From Anniella stebbinsi (Eukaryota > Chordata > Lepidosauria > Squamata > Anniellidae): a stretch of 64,000 nucleotides of DNA. The notes beneath the pieces were generated by a model. The model was not told the origin of the DNA. It saw only the letters and a program-made list of their open reading frames with translations, and searched no databases. The stretch spans positions 43,282,001 through 43,346,000 of the forward strand of contig JARDYH010000005.1 in NCBI GenBank assembly GCA_029215795.1. Reading direction: 5' to 3'. Shown one piece after another: positions 1 to 10,999 of the stretch (the first letter of the stretch is position 1; every line of letters starts with the position of its first letter). A program made the position numbers and the translations under genes.

Positions 1-1029
1 CCTTAGCTTCCCCTTGGTTAAGATGCCCCTGAGAATATTAATCTATTATGTTACATCATCTCAGCTGTGGTTTTGAGCCTATGGTTGCTCCCTTGGTTTG
101 TCTACAAGCTGGGCCCAACCCTGTAGAATCAGCTGAGGAGGATACGCCTGGCGCCAGCAAACAGGGCAGCTTGGGGTATGGAACTTAGCCAACCTGGCTC
201 TTCACACATGATAGTTAGTGCTGTTTAAAACCCAGTAGTTATTACAATTAAAAACATTACTGGGGAGCGTCTCGCTAGTTAAGCATATTAGGATTAAAAT
301 AAATGAGAGCTGAACCCCTGGCAACGATGCAGCTGTTTTATACACTGTTATTATTTTCAGAAATGATGCGGGAATTGGGGTATGAGTGGGGGAAATATCT
401 TGCAAATACAGTTAAATGATGTGGCAAGTTCAAGGTGGAATGTGGGAGCTCAGTCCTTCCCAGCTAACTCTTCATGGGCTGGCAAATGGCCACTTGCTTT
501 ATATTCTCTCCGCTCAACAATACTCCGTCAGCATAAGCATCTGCACTCAGCATGAGCATCGGTAGTGGATGCAGCATTGGTCTCTCTCCCAGTGACCTTC
601 TTTAGCCCACACCTTTCTACAGCACCTCTTCACTAGTATCGAAATTATCCTTCATACTGGTGTATGTGCCATTATGCTATTGCTAGTTGGCTGATGGGAT
701 GTCTGGCCTAACATCTGCTTGGGTGGCACCAGATCCAAGGGTGGCACCAGATCCAATAAGGCCCATTTTGCACACACTGAAACACCCTCATATAGGAGAC
801 TGTGGAAATTCAGCCTTGCAAGTTAACTCTGAGTTCCGTGATGGAAGGGCAGGTTACTACAGTAACAAACAACATAGTGGCTATGAAATACAGAGATCAC
901 AACTTTTAGTTACGTATCTATAGCAGTTAGGAACTAGAGCTGTATGGCATAGTAGTCATACACATTTGGGGTAATATCTCTACAGGTAAAACAATATAAT
1001 TTACTTATGTTTCCCACATTCACATTCAT
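1..1029. other. Unassigned non-coding sequence
   Basis: I recognise no gene or repeat family here. Open frames are short, lack codon-like structure and carry no motif I know. One feature visible by eye is a small direct repeat around 722-755, where the phrase GGTGGCACCAGATCCAA occurs twice in tandem. Confidence 0.5.
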
Positions 1030-1030
1030 G

Positions 1031-1059
<29 letters not shown>
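1031..1059. repeat. (CA)n microsatellite
   Basis: An uninterrupted CA dinucleotide tract of about 14 units, the start of a run of similar tracts in this window. The apparent poly-Cys/Val peptide on the minus strand is an artefact of this repeat. Confidence 0.95.
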
Positions 1060-1061
<2 letters not shown>

Positions 1062-2045
1062 CATTCAAAGGGACTGCAAGTGCAACACAAGCCTGAACAC
1101 ATAGTATTACTCTTGTGGAGAAGCAGAGTATCCATCCCAGAAAGCCATGCATAGGTTTCCAACTGGAGAATTATTTCTGTTTATACTGAAATTTATATTC
1201 TGCTCTTGTAGTGCTGATGCATCACTCAGAGTGGTTCATAATTTTAAACAACAATACAATATGCTATAATGTACATTGTATATCCCCATGTAGCACTCAG
1301 GTGGATGTGGAGGTTCTTGTTCCTCTGAGACACCGTCTGCTGCATGGGCAAAAGCTTGCATGCATGCTGGTATTGAATCAATTAGATCTGAGCAACTTCA
1401 CTATCAGCAAGAAATGAGGGGATATCTGGAATGCCCAATATTTGCTTATAGAAACATTGCCTGAAGAGTTTTCACATGTGTATTTTTTGCTTCCTTGGGT
1501 GCAGCTTTGAAGGAGGGACCAATGAGATGGACTTCCACAATATTGAAGGCTAACAAATCTTTGACGCTTTCTTCAAACCGTTATGAGTTTGGGATTTAGC
1601 AGCCACACTCAAAAGCTCTGTGACCTGTGTTGGAATCAGTTAAGAAAGACTGCACTCTTTTCATTTTACCTATCGAAGGAATTGGGAAAAGATGAAACTT
1701 GAACAAAACAATCATCTCTTCCCACCTCCCAATCCCACCTCTGCAACTGAGTCAGTGTTTCCAGATGTAACTCCTTGGAAAGGGAAGTCAGTAGCTACAA
1801 AACTATAAGGGGAATTTAAGTCACAGTTGTTGTTTTTATGCCTTGGCACTTGTTTGAGAAAGGTGGTTTAATGTACACTCAGAGAGAGAAAGTGGAGGGA
1901 GACCCACAGGAAGTCTAAGTGCTTTTCAGACATGAAATGATAGGAATTTCCTGGTCTTAGGGAAACTTCAAAGATCACTGAATCAGAGCATTCATAGTCT
2001 AGGGATTCCCCTTCCTACCCTGCCAGCACCACTGTGCGCAAGCGC

Positions 2046-2046
<1 letters not shown>
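1060..2046. other. Unassigned non-coding sequence
   Basis: Between the two CA microsatellites I see no gene and no repeat family that I can name. Short open frames on both strands have no recognisable domain. Confidence 0.5.

Positions 2047-2079
<33 letters not shown>
2047..2079. repeat. (CA)n microsatellite
   Basis: A second CA tract of about 15 units, preceded by an imperfect GCGCACACG stretch. The short minus-strand frames crossing it are repeat artefacts. Confidence 0.95.
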
Positions 2080-2081
<2 letters not shown>

Positions 2082-2935
2082 CTTCTCTCTCTTGCATGAT
2101 GTAAGCTACATTGTCAATCTTACTCTCATTGTGAGTTGTTGGAACTATCTTAGGAAAGAGGTGGGAGACATTTCTGACCATGGAAAAGAAAGCAAGGAGG
2201 AAGGGAGGTAGTGGGCAAGAGGAGTATAACCTTTGCTGCTCCAGATGATGCAGTGCAATCCCCTCCTTCTTTCTCCCGCTAGATCCTAGCCGCCTATCCC
2301 AGTCAAGCAGCACATTAGGATTTAGCACCTGATCCTCTGGGGTTGGGGTGATGGATGGGCACAAAGGGTAGGGACTGGGTGGCTAGGTTGAATGTACACT
2401 GCAAAGAAAACAAGAAACAGGACCTACCAAAGGAGCCAGAACCTATGGAAGTAGGAGGAACTTTGGCCAAGGCTATTTCTACACCAGGCTGTTTGCTTGG
2501 GATGGCCCTGGCTGGTCCCTGTGCGCCGATGGTGTGTATTAGGTACTTCCAGGACAGCCCCCTCCTCCCTCCCACCCTCCCTCTATACCCCTATGGTGTA
2601 GAAAAGGCCCAAGCCTGTTGTACATCCAGGCCTGGCCCAAGACCTTTTGCTGGCTGAGGTGAAGAACAAGATGGCACCCCTCACCTTCCATGAACAAAAG
2701 CCAAATGGATTGGCAATTGATTTTTTCTTCAACACTAACCATGGGACAGCATACTCCACCACAACTGAAAGGTAGCTAGCTTAAAGGATGCAGGGCAGGC
2801 CACGTGGCGCATAATTCTCTCCTCCAACACTTTGCTGCTGCCTCCCTGAATTTGCCACCTGAGACAACTCCCTCACTTTGCCTAATGATGAGACCAGCTC
2901 TGGGAGCATCATCGTAGTCAATAACAGAATCGGAC

Positions 2936-3152
2936 TGGGGGCACAGCTCAGTGGCAGAGCTCACGTTTTGCAAACAGAACGGCCCACGTTCAACCCTCAG
3001 CATACCCAGTTGAAAGGATCCAGCAACAGGTGATGAGAAAGACGGCTGCAATTTGGACAATATACTGCAGGGCCTGGAGCAGGCAGCACTAAACAAATCT
3101 CTGGAATCAATGCTCTGACTCACTTTAAGGCAGCTTCACATGTTGGTGCAAG
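2936..3152 (+). mobile_element. tRNA-derived SINE (old copy, plus orientation)
   Basis: The 5' part looks like a degenerate tRNA. A GGCACAGCTCAGTGGCAGAGC stretch split around 2940-2961 resembles the A box of an internal RNA polymerase III promoter, and GTTCAACCCTC near 2989-2999 resembles a B box. The tail reads CTTTAAGGCAGCTTCACATGTT, as in a SINE common in squamate genomes whose 3' end gives TATAAGGCAGCTTCCTATG. A minus-orientation copy lies at 50287-50480. Heavy divergence suggests an old, inactive insertion. Which tRNA it came from I cannot say. Confidence 0.65.
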
Positions 3153-3794
3153 AACTGTAGTGTAATTCTCATGCATCACTAGCTGTTGCCTTACAATCTC
3201 TAAAACACCAAGTCAATGAATATGTTCTTCCACATTATGCCAACATGCACCTGATCTGAAAAACTGTCTACTAAAACAAATCCAAATACTCCAGCCTCAA
3301 TGATTTGTTGGTCACAGCCTAACCAATGAATGTTTATTAATTTAAATACGTTTATTTATTAAAATAAAAGTATTTATTTTAAAACTACCCTCCATCCTTG
3401 CGGTTACTGGAGCAGTGTACAAGAGTATGTACACTCATACCATACAGGACACTTTCTGACCTCAGAATATAGCATTCGTAATTAGCTGCCCCTTGGCCAA
3501 ACAAATAATGGTCTGGCTTGGCTTCATGAAGTCTTGAATATTTCTGTCTTGACTAACACATTCAGATACTCAAAAATATGAAGCAACTGCCCAATTAGGG
3601 CCAGCCAAATACCTGTTCCATCTTACCAAAGGGGTGGGGCTTATTTTGTACATTTGAACATTCGCCTTGGGCAGCTGAGATTTAGCCAAGCAGTCACTAA
3701 GAGTGCCAGTTTTCTGGCATGCAAAAACACCTTTACAGCCTCATTTCTCTGTAGCTCAAGCTGGACTAATAAATAGTGGCTTCTCTCCCTTGCA
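3153..3794. other. Unassigned, with an AT-rich LINE-tail-like patch
   Basis: No gene is visible. The stretch at about 3335-3385 is very AT-rich and contains several TTTATT/AATAAA-like units, which may be a decayed LINE or SINE tail, but I cannot assign a family. Confidence 0.4.
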
Positions 3795-3895
3795 GGGCTG
3801 TGATGTTGATGGATGAGCTAATGACGGCAAAGTGCTTTGTGCACTTTAAAGAGTCCCATTAGGTGTGGTAACTTACAGGCTATATAAAAATGCTG
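3795..3895 (+). mobile_element. Possible MIR/core-SINE 3' fragment
   Basis: The sequence reads GGGCTGTGATGTTGATGGAT, then GAGCTAATGACGGCAAAGTGCTTTG, resembling the end of amniote core-SINEs (GGGTTGTGAGGATTAAATGAG..TAATG..GTAAAGCGCTTTG). Divergence is high, so it would be an ancient remnant. A single-copy conserved non-coding segment is the main alternative. Confidence 0.4.
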
Positions 3896-5350
3896 AAACA
3901 GGATACAGGAAGCACACAGGAGAGCAGTGTAAGACTGGAAACAAGTGGGTAAATATCAAGGCCTAGGGCAGGGGAAAGAGAGTCTGGCCTAATGGTGTGA
4001 ATGCTGTAATCCTTGGCAATCAAGTGTGATGTGATGCTTTTAGCATTGCTAATCTCTCTCTGTCAACCTAACACGTTTTTTGTGAGGTTAATTTGGGGTA
4101 GACAGGAACAGAATCATGTGTGCTGCCTCTGAGCTCCTTGAAGGAAGATCTGGATTAAAAATGTAATAAATATATGTCTACCACCATCTTTATGCGACTT
4201 GGTCATTCTGTTGTAATAATTAGCCCTTTGTCAGCTCCACGATGTACCTTATGACTTATATTGATGGTGTGATTGCCACAACCATCATGTGAGATGCCAT
4301 CTGTGAACTATGGAGAAGAGAAGGAACAGATGCATAAGCCTTTTTTCTATTTGAACTATGCATGCACAAATACACACACATGCACACACACACACAGTGG
4401 TCTCAAAGCACACCTCTTTTGTGAAACTTTGTTAGATTCCTATTTTAGAAATGTATTACTGAAAGCCTGGATGAAGTGCTTTCCAAGGATATTGGGATAT
4501 TGGATGTGGCTTTTTCCATTCTTACAGACACACTTCCCTTTGAGCCCATGCAGAGGCATCTTTGCGCACACCTGCAGCCGCTGAACCGGGCATTGTTAAG
4601 CTGTCAAAACAAACAGTGTAGCAGAACACATGCTGCATTGGAATCTGCAAATCATCAGAGTGAGGGACCACACCAAGGGCTGGGAATTCCCCTGGAGCTG
4701 GCCAGCAGCTCCTCCAGCAGATGGACTTTATGAGCCCCAGAGGGGAAATAACTGGAAGAGCATCTACAAGTCCCTGTAAAACACACCAGATGATGCTGGA
4801 AGGAACAGAAAATCGGTGGAGGAATAAATCTTGGGGGAGACACTACAGAATAATCAGTGCGGGTGAGGAAATATGCTTTGTATAAAAGGATTTATCAGCC
4901 AGCATTGCAAATTCATTTATCTGACCTTGTCCTTTTCCTGTCACTAACTAGTAGCAGTATTGTCAATCCTAGGCATTGAAGAAATATAAGCCAGTTTTAT
5001 CCATTTTCCTGCCACAGCCCAAAAGTGTACATTGGCCACCTGCACGCTGCAGTTGCTAGTGCAGGCCCAGCAGAACGGTGTTTTCCTGGAATAGCCAACT
5101 TCCTTGACATATCACAAACCACTTTTGAAACTCCCATAAGTTTTAACAGCATCTGCCCTAATCCATATATGGAGATCTGCTTATCACTTTCTGAGAACCA
5201 TGACAGAAATCGGATGCATATCTGAATGAGGATGTCATCCATCCACACTGCATTAATTTCAGCTGGATACACATCTGGATACATGTGCAATTGTAGAACT
5301 CCATCCTCAGCTAGGTGTCACTAGAGCAGGAATGGAGCAGGCATCTTGTG
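3896..5350. other. Unassigned non-coding sequence
   Basis: I see no coding evidence. A short imperfect CA stretch lies at 4372-4397. The minus and plus frames at about 5.0-5.3 kb overlap each other and have no recognisable domain. Confidence 0.45.
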
Positions 5351-5670
5351 TAGCGTGCCCATATGAAAAGGAGGACAGGGCTCCTGTATCTTTAACAGTT
5401 GTATAGAAAACGAAATTTCAGCAGGTGTCCTTTGTATGCATGCAGCACCGGGTGAAATTCCCTCTTCTTCACAACAGTTAAAGCTGCAGGCACTATACTA
5501 GAGTGACCAGATACAAAAGAGAGCAAAGCTCCTGCACCTTTAACTGTTGTGATGAAGAGGGAATTTCACCAGGTGCTGCATGCATACAAAGGACACCTGC
5601 TGAAATTCTCTCTCCTATACAACTGTTAAAGATACAGGAGTCTCGTCCTCGTTTTCATATGGGCACCCTA
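5351..5670 (-). mobile_element. Nested-palindrome MITE, copy 1 (316 bp, subfamily A)
   Basis: The element lies between two TA dinucleotides (5351-5352 and 5669-5670), the likely target duplication. Outer ends read GCGTGCCCATATGAAAAGG and its complement CATATGGGCACCC. The left arm (to about 5490) and right arm (from about 5530) are reverse complements, separated by a loop of about 40 nt that starts CACTATACTAGAGTGACCAG. Inside each arm there is a second inverted repeat (GGAATTTCA / TGAAATTCC flanked by TTAACAGTTG / CAACAGTTAA). The loop reads in the minus sense relative to copy 3. There is no coding capacity, so the element is non-autonomous; TA duplication suggests a Tc1/mariner-like enzyme, which is inference. 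Confidence 0.9.
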
Positions 5671-6142
5671 TCGTTGTGGTGTGTGGGTGTGTTTGGGCCA
5701 GCTTAGATGAAACCTCTTGCCATTATGTGAAAGGGAAGAGCAACAGGCTTGCTCTGTCCACCCACCATCAACACCAGCAGCTGTGCACAGCCCCAATCCA
5801 CACCACTGATGCAAGTGAATACTAGCCAGAGTTTACTAGTGAGATGGCAGTGCAAAAAACTGAAAACTCTTAGGGAAAGAGAAAGAAGCTGTGCTACAAC
5901 CCCTGCCAATGGGGAGCCCTACCTCTTAGAAACTGTTGGAGAATGTCTCCTTGTCAAAATATTCTTTGAAATTCTCCCCCATTTTCTCTGTCCATAAATA
6001 GGATGGAGAATTGCAAAAGGCCATTAGTGCACAGCTAGTTTCCACAATAAGCAAATTCCAGGGATCAGAAAAATAAGAGCAGTTATCTTCACTCACCACT
6101 ACCCCACCTGCAGAGGGAAGGAGGCACTGGAAGCACTGGGAA
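5671..6142. other. Unassigned spacer between MITE copies 1 and 2
   Basis: No gene or recognised repeat is seen. Short open frames on both strands lack domains. Confidence 0.4.
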
Positions 6143-6456
6143 TAGGGTGACCAGATAAAATCCAGGTCAGGCTCATGTAACTTTAACAGTTGTAGAGAAA
6201 AGGGAATTTCAGCCAGTGTCATTTGTATGCAATTAGTTCCTGGTGAAATCCCTCTTCATCACAACAGTTAAAGTTGCAGGCACTATACTAGAGTGACCAT
6301 ATACAAAAGAAGGCAGGGCCCCTGCAACTTTAACTGTTGTGATGAAGAGGGAATTTCACCAGGAACTAATTGCATACAAATGACACTGGCTGAAATTCCC
6401 TTTTCTCTACAACTGTTAAAGTTACATGAGCCCTGACCTGGATTTTATCTGGTCAC
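6143..6456 (-). mobile_element. Nested-palindrome MITE, copy 2 (subfamily B)
   Basis: The left end reads TAGGGTGACCAGATAAAATC and the right arm ends GGATTTTATCTGGTCAC. The terminal CCTA expected on the right is missing; instead the flank continues TGGGAAT. As a result CACTGGGAAT appears both just left of the element (6134-6143) and at its right boundary (6454-6463). The arms pair over most of their length, with the loop CACTATACTAGAGTGACCAT in the minus sense. The outer arms (CAGATAAAATCCAGGTCAGG) differ from subfamily A while the inner palindrome is the same family. Confidence 0.88.
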
Positions 6457-7446
6457 TGGGAATGAAGAATACCAAGGCCTCTCCCTCACGTTGAACCTAT
6501 TTTTCTCCTGCCTTTACAGGAGACTCTTTTGGCTTTGCTTCCAATACCATACCACCATCGAATTCTTCACATGATAAGCTTTAATGGCCTATGACAAAGA
6601 AATGGGTGTTTATATACACTGAAAAACAGGTCTTGCTCCAAGACAAGCAGGGTGGGCAGTTTTCCCTTTTCCTTTCCAGTCTGTCAACCCTTCCTCCACA
6701 CTCAAATACTGATCACGAAAAGTATTCAAGATTGTGTCAAGTACCAAGGTGGTCTGGTCGATTTCCTCCAGGGTAGCACTTTAGCTATCTAAGATGCCCC
6801 CAGCCTAAAGGTTTAATTTAATCTGATTTTAGTTTTTAATCTAGAAGTTTATTCTGGAAAATGTGATTACATTTTCCAGAAATGAAATTAAAACAGAACT
6901 AGATTAAAAGGAAAATCTAGGCTGGTCGCATTTTTCAAAGGAATAGGATTCTATTTTGCAACTCCAGATTCTGTCATCCTTATCAACGAAAGCAGCATTT
7001 ACATGGAAACAAATCCCACTGAACTTTGTAGAACTTACTTCTGGGTAGGGATGTGTAAAAATGGACTGTAGATTTCTAACACTCATATGCACACATTGGA
7101 CTGTGTCCAGCACTGATAAACAATCAATCAGTCTTTGCTTTACAAGTTCACCCATGAATTTTAATTTGCATGTTGCAGAGGAAGCATGGAGAAAGGTAAA
7201 GCAGAGGGGTGTAGGAGAGGGGACGGGAGTGGCAAGTTTCTTTTTTGGAGGCCATTGCAGCCTTGGGGCTACTTTGTGTGTTCCAAAGAAGTAATGGGAG
7301 AGGAAGCACAACAGATTTGCAATTCATCTCCCCATGAGTGTCAATCAAAGGGGTGGGGGTTGTATGAGCATTCGCCCAAAAGGGAGATAGAGGTGGTGTC
7401 CCTCCCCCAGTCTTCAGCTGATATCTAGAACTGTGGAAGGGAACGT
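6457..7446. other. Mostly unassigned; short dispersed-repeat fragment near 7010-7045
   Basis: The phrase TCCCACTGAACTTTG..AGAACTTACTTCTGGGTA (about 7013-7045) resembles a very common squamate dispersed repeat (ACTCAGAAGTAAGTCCCATTG on the other strand). A local inverted repeat around 6835-6890 pairs TGGAAAATGTGATTACATTTTCCA, a perfect short palindrome. No gene is supported. Confidence 0.4.
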
Positions 7447-8073
7447 ATAGAAGTTAGGGATGTGTATCATATCGTTAAAATGTACGATAACAATACGATA
7501 TGCTCTTTATCGTGCATGCACTTAACGATAACGATATGATAGGAAAGCCTACGATAATTATCGGAGACGATATAAAATCCTACGATAATTATCGTATGTT
7601 ATCGTTTTACCGGAAGGCTCTTTCTCTTTTGCCGCCACATCGACGGAGCTAGAAGGTGGGGTGTGCTTGATGAGACAGTGACCAATCGTGCAACAAGGAT
7701 TCCAGCAGGCTCCAATCACAATGTTGGAGGAGGGCTAAGGATATCTCTGCATAAAACCCCCACGCTTGGTGTCCCAGCTCTGTTGGGAGTTAGGCGTTGG
7801 GGGGAGAAGGGTGGATTTTGTTGGAGCTCTGTCCTGGCTCCTGTGTCTTAGTTACTTGGTGGCGAATTGTTGGAGATTCATTGTAGTCTTGCATCTTTGT
7901 ATCTCAGGTTCATTTGACTGTTCGTTGCTTGTGTGTTTGAGTTATAGTTTTTAAACGTTTTCTGGTTGGTTTGATTGAAGGGTTAGGTTAGCATGAGTGG
8001 GGGTACTGTGACTGAGTGAGGCTGTCTCTACACCAGAGGTTTAAAGCTCTTTCAAGTCTCATTCAAATTTTTA

Positions 8074-8370
8074 CCTCTACATGAGCGGAGCACAAATCGG
8101 GAGTTGAGGCGCGTTATCTATCCGATTATGCGCATTATCGAATGCGCATTAAATAGCGAGTTTATTTTGCTGAGGCCGTTAAAGCACATTTTGACTATGT
8201 GAACAAGCGATTCTCCGCATTAACTACTTCTAAAGCACATTTCGAACAACCAGTAAGGCCACCAGTTGTGCGCTCAATTACCTCCTGCGTACAGTCATTT
8301 AACCATAAAGCGTTTCCGAGAAGATGCGCATAATCGGAGAACCAGGCTTCAAAACGAATTCTTGTAGAGG
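8074..8370. mobile_element. Nested 297-bp CpG-rich inverted-repeat element inside the hAT
   Basis: Ends CCTCTACA (8074-8081) and TGTAGAGG (8363-8370) are perfect complements. Inside, CCGATTATGCGCAT (8122-8135) pairs exactly with ATGCGCATAATCGG (8324-8337). The interior has many CpG sites (GCGCG, GCGCATTATCG, AATGCGCATT), unlike its surroundings. I see no clear target duplication, so the exact boundaries are uncertain. It may be a separate MITE inserted into the hAT element or a structural part of it. Confidence 0.55.
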
Positions 8371-8916
8371 GGGTCCATGTGTGTTTTGTCCTCTTCCCTG
8401 TTTAACTTTCTTTAAAAAAAACACAAAAAAAAATATTTAAAAAATTATATTTCTCTCCCCCTCTCTCTCTGGGTGTGTGTATTTGCTTGGTTGACTGTGA
8501 GTATGCTGGTGTGTCCTGTAGCCTGCTACACCGTATAACACTACACAATCTGTGGTCAAAGCAGCACACAAACTATTTGCAAAGGATTGTTATTAATATA
8601 AATAATTTCAATCACTTTGTAGCAGTATGAAACAAGGCTCTAAGGCGCACCTTGGGTGAGGTGGCTCTGGGTCTAGGAGAGATGCTGTTGCTGCTGGGGG
8701 CAGTTCTGGGGTGGCTGTCTCTCCCTCTCACACATTTGATTTCTTTTTTAAAAACACTGCTCCAGACAATGTTTCCAGTCTGGAGAGCCTTGAGAGATTC
8801 CTGTATTATTATTTTTCGTCACTACATCCCTGGGTCTGCTCCTTGTGGAGTCCGTTAGTGAGGGACTGCAGAAGCATCCCCGTCACGCTTTTTTTTTTTT
8901 TTTGAGACTCTGGTCC

Positions 8917-9037
8917 AGGCAATGTGCCTACCTCTTCCCTGAATGTGACTTTTTATTTGGCAATGTGCCTTCTTCAACCCAGAACATGACTTATATTAAT
9001 TTGCCAATGTGCCTACCCAGAACGTGACTTTTATTTG
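8917..9037 (+). repeat. Degenerate tandem repeat, three units of about 35-45 bp
   Basis: Three successive units share GGCAATGTGCCT, then a variable part, then CCAGAACGTGACTTTTATTT. Unit lengths differ (about 42, 45 and 34 bp). The array lies inside the hAT element just after a T tract. Confidence 0.6.
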
Positions 9038-10000
9038 CCACTGCTCCAGCCAATATGTGCAGCTCTGGCATGAAGAACTGCCCACCTGCCTGCACGGGGA
9101 TGGTGGGCAGACTGGGTCATTTTTCAAGCACAATGAGGTCAAGGCGGTGCATGAGGGTTGTTTTGATAGGATCCTCCAGGTTTCCTCGCTACCTGGGGTA
9201 TCTCCTGGCCCAATGAGGCCCTGCCTGCTAAGGCTGGCTCTAAAATAAATGTAACACCCGTGCTATTCCCCTACCCCCCAATCCTTTTAATTTGTAGACA
9301 TGCATGGCCTAATCTGTTGAAACAAGGCAGCAGCAGTTCACCATCTTCTGATTAACACATTTTACTGTTATGACTGCATATGGAAGGCACTGCCTAGGTT
9401 TATCCACAGGTTTTGAAAGTTCATTGTATTCATAAAAATATACCTATAAGTCTCAGCAGCAGCAGCATGGAGTGCATTACCGGAAACAGTGCATGTTGTT
9501 GAGAGCTTACTTCCGAGTAACGCCTGCAGCTGTGTGTCTGAAATTGGGCACAGATGAGTCCCCTCAAGGTCATCTGTACGATGCCCATGAGTACTGGACG
9601 AAGTCTCTTGAAAAAGGTCCACATTTCAACCACCTGAAAGCTTACTTCTGAGTAACGCTTGCACCGATTGTTCTAAAATTTGGCACACAAGACTAGCAAC
9701 ACTCAGTCTGCACTGTGACCAAGTCTCAAACCTATAACTTGGAAAATTAAGAAGTTTTAGGCCTTTCTGACTCAAAAATCAACTCTAGAGTCTCTAGGGC
9801 AAAATGGAGAAACGATATAATATTGGATTACTGATAATTATCAGAAATTCGATACGATACGGTTCACCTACGATATAATCGGAGATGATAAATTTTTTGG
9901 TCTGAAATTCCGATAATGATATGATACGATATTTTCGGGCGTGCACATCCCTAATAGAAGTCACATGAGCTTCTTCTCTTTCTGCTTTTTTTGCACATCC

Positions 10001-10320
10001 TAGGGTGACCATATGAAAAGGAGGACAGGGCTCGTGTATCTTTAACATTTGCATAGAAAAGGGAAATTCAGCAGGTGTCATTTGTATGCATGTAGCACCT
10101 GGTGAAATTCCCTTTTCATCACAACAGTTAAAGCTACAGGAGCCCTGCCCTCTTTTGTATCTGGTCACTCTAGTATAACTCCTGCAGCTTTAACTGTTGT
10201 GATGAAGAGGGAATTTCACCTGGTGCTGCATGCATACAAATGACTCCTGCTGAAATTCCCCTTTCAATACAACTGTTAAAGATACACGAGCCCTGTCCTC
10301 CTTTTCATATGGTCACCCTA
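10001..10320 (+). mobile_element. Nested-palindrome MITE, copy 3 (316 bp, subfamily A)
   Basis: This is the cleanest subfamily A copy: TA (10001-10002), GGGTGACCATATGAAAAGG at the left, CATATGGTCACCC at the right, then TA (10319-10320). The loop reads CTCTTTTGTATCTGGTCACT then CTAGTATA, in the plus sense. The internal end GGTCACTCTA resembles the outer terminus in inverted orientation. The first half therefore looks like a complete smaller MITE and the second half like its inverted, end-truncated copy. It begins only about 40 bp after the hAT element ends. Confidence 0.92.
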
Positions 10321-10344
10321 GCACATTCAGAAGTGACCATTTAA

Positions 10345-10572
10345 CAATTATTGCATTTCTATCCCACCTTTCCTCCAGAAAGCTCAAGGTGATCTGTATG
10401 GTTCTCACTCACTCTGTTTTAATCTTACAACAACTTTGCAAGGTCAAATTGAGACATAGCAACTGGGCCAAGGTCACCCAGTAAGTTTCATGGCTTAGTG
10501 GAGATATGAACCAATGTCTCCCTTGTCCTAGTTCAATATTTTTATCCTCTGCACCACACTCTGCCATACATA
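10345..10572 (-). mobile_element. Sauria-type SINE, old copy, minus orientation
   Basis: Read on the minus strand, the order matches Sauria SINE: a tRNA-like head near 10550-10570 (complement of CTCTGCACCACACTCTG), the complement of GGCCAAGGTCACCCAGTAAG in the middle, the complement of CTTACAACAACTTTGCAAGG, and a 3' end complementary to ATCCCACCTTTCCTCC. It is much more diverged than the copies at 52.2 and 54.3 kb, so it is an older insertion. Confidence 0.7.
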
Positions 10573-10576
10573 TAGC

Positions 10577-10896
10577 TAGGCTGACCAGATAAAATCCAAG
10601 TCAGGGCTCATGTAACTTTAACAGTTGTAGAGAAAAGGGAATTTCAGCCAGTGTCATTTGTATGCAATTAGTTCTTGGTGAAATTCCCTCTTCATCACAA
10701 CAGTTAAAGGTGCAGGGGCCCTGCCTTCTTTTGTATATGGTCACTCTAGTATAGTGCCTGCACCTTTAACTGTTGTGGTGAAGAGGGAATATCACCAGGA
10801 ACTAATTGCATACAAATTACACTGGCTGAAATTCCCTTTTCTCTACAACTGTTAAAGTTATATGAGCCCTGACCTGGATTTTATCTGGTCACCCCA
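10577..10896 (+). mobile_element. Nested-palindrome MITE, copy 4 (316 bp, subfamily B)
   Basis: The left end is TA then GGCTGACCAGATAAAATCC; the right end is TTTTATCTGGTCACCC then CA, a one-base change from the expected TA. The interior is the same nested palindrome, with the loop in the plus sense (TATGGTCACTCTAGTATA). Length between the target dinucleotides is again 316 bp. Confidence 0.9.
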
Positions 10897-10999
10897 CATA
10901 TAGCAATAAAAATGGCATCAACTGTATACATACACATACATATACAGAATCACACTGAGAAGTGGGCTATAGAAGGCCTCAAGGTTATGCACTAAAACA

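Larger units (their letters stand above)
7447..9961. mobile_element. 2.5-kb hAT-type DNA transposon with 8-bp target duplication
   Basis: The element spans 7455-9953 and is flanked by a perfect 8-bp direct repeat, ATAGAAGT (7447-7454 and 9954-9961). Its ends are inverted repeats, TAGGGATGTGTA on the left and TGCACATCCCTA on the right, with one mismatch in 12. An 8-bp duplication plus such ends is the hAT superfamily signature. Both subterminal zones (7470-7610 and 9810-9935) are full of ACGATA/TATCGT units, including the palindrome ACGATAATTATCG, plausibly transposase-binding repeats. No open frame inside exceeds about 85 codons, so I see no intact transposase; it is either a non-autonomous derivative or badly decayed. 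It holds a nested CpG-rich element (8074-8370) and a degenerate tandem repeat (8917-9037). Perfect flanking repeats suggest a comparatively recent insertion. Confidence 0.88.

Noticed and set aside
2040..2080. Cys/Val-repeat peptides on the minus strand
   Set aside because: Artefacts of CA/GT dinucleotide repeats, as at 1031, 43391 and 50069.
3790..3800. Possible exon start after CTCTCCCTTGCAG
   Set aside because: The acceptor-like pyrimidine tract and AG are present, but the following sequence looks like a core-SINE remnant and has no long open frame or matching donor.
7047..7060. TAGGGATGTGTA resembling a hAT terminus
   Set aside because: No partner end or 8-bp duplication nearby. It directly follows an unrelated dispersed-repeat fragment, so it may be coincidental or a scrap.
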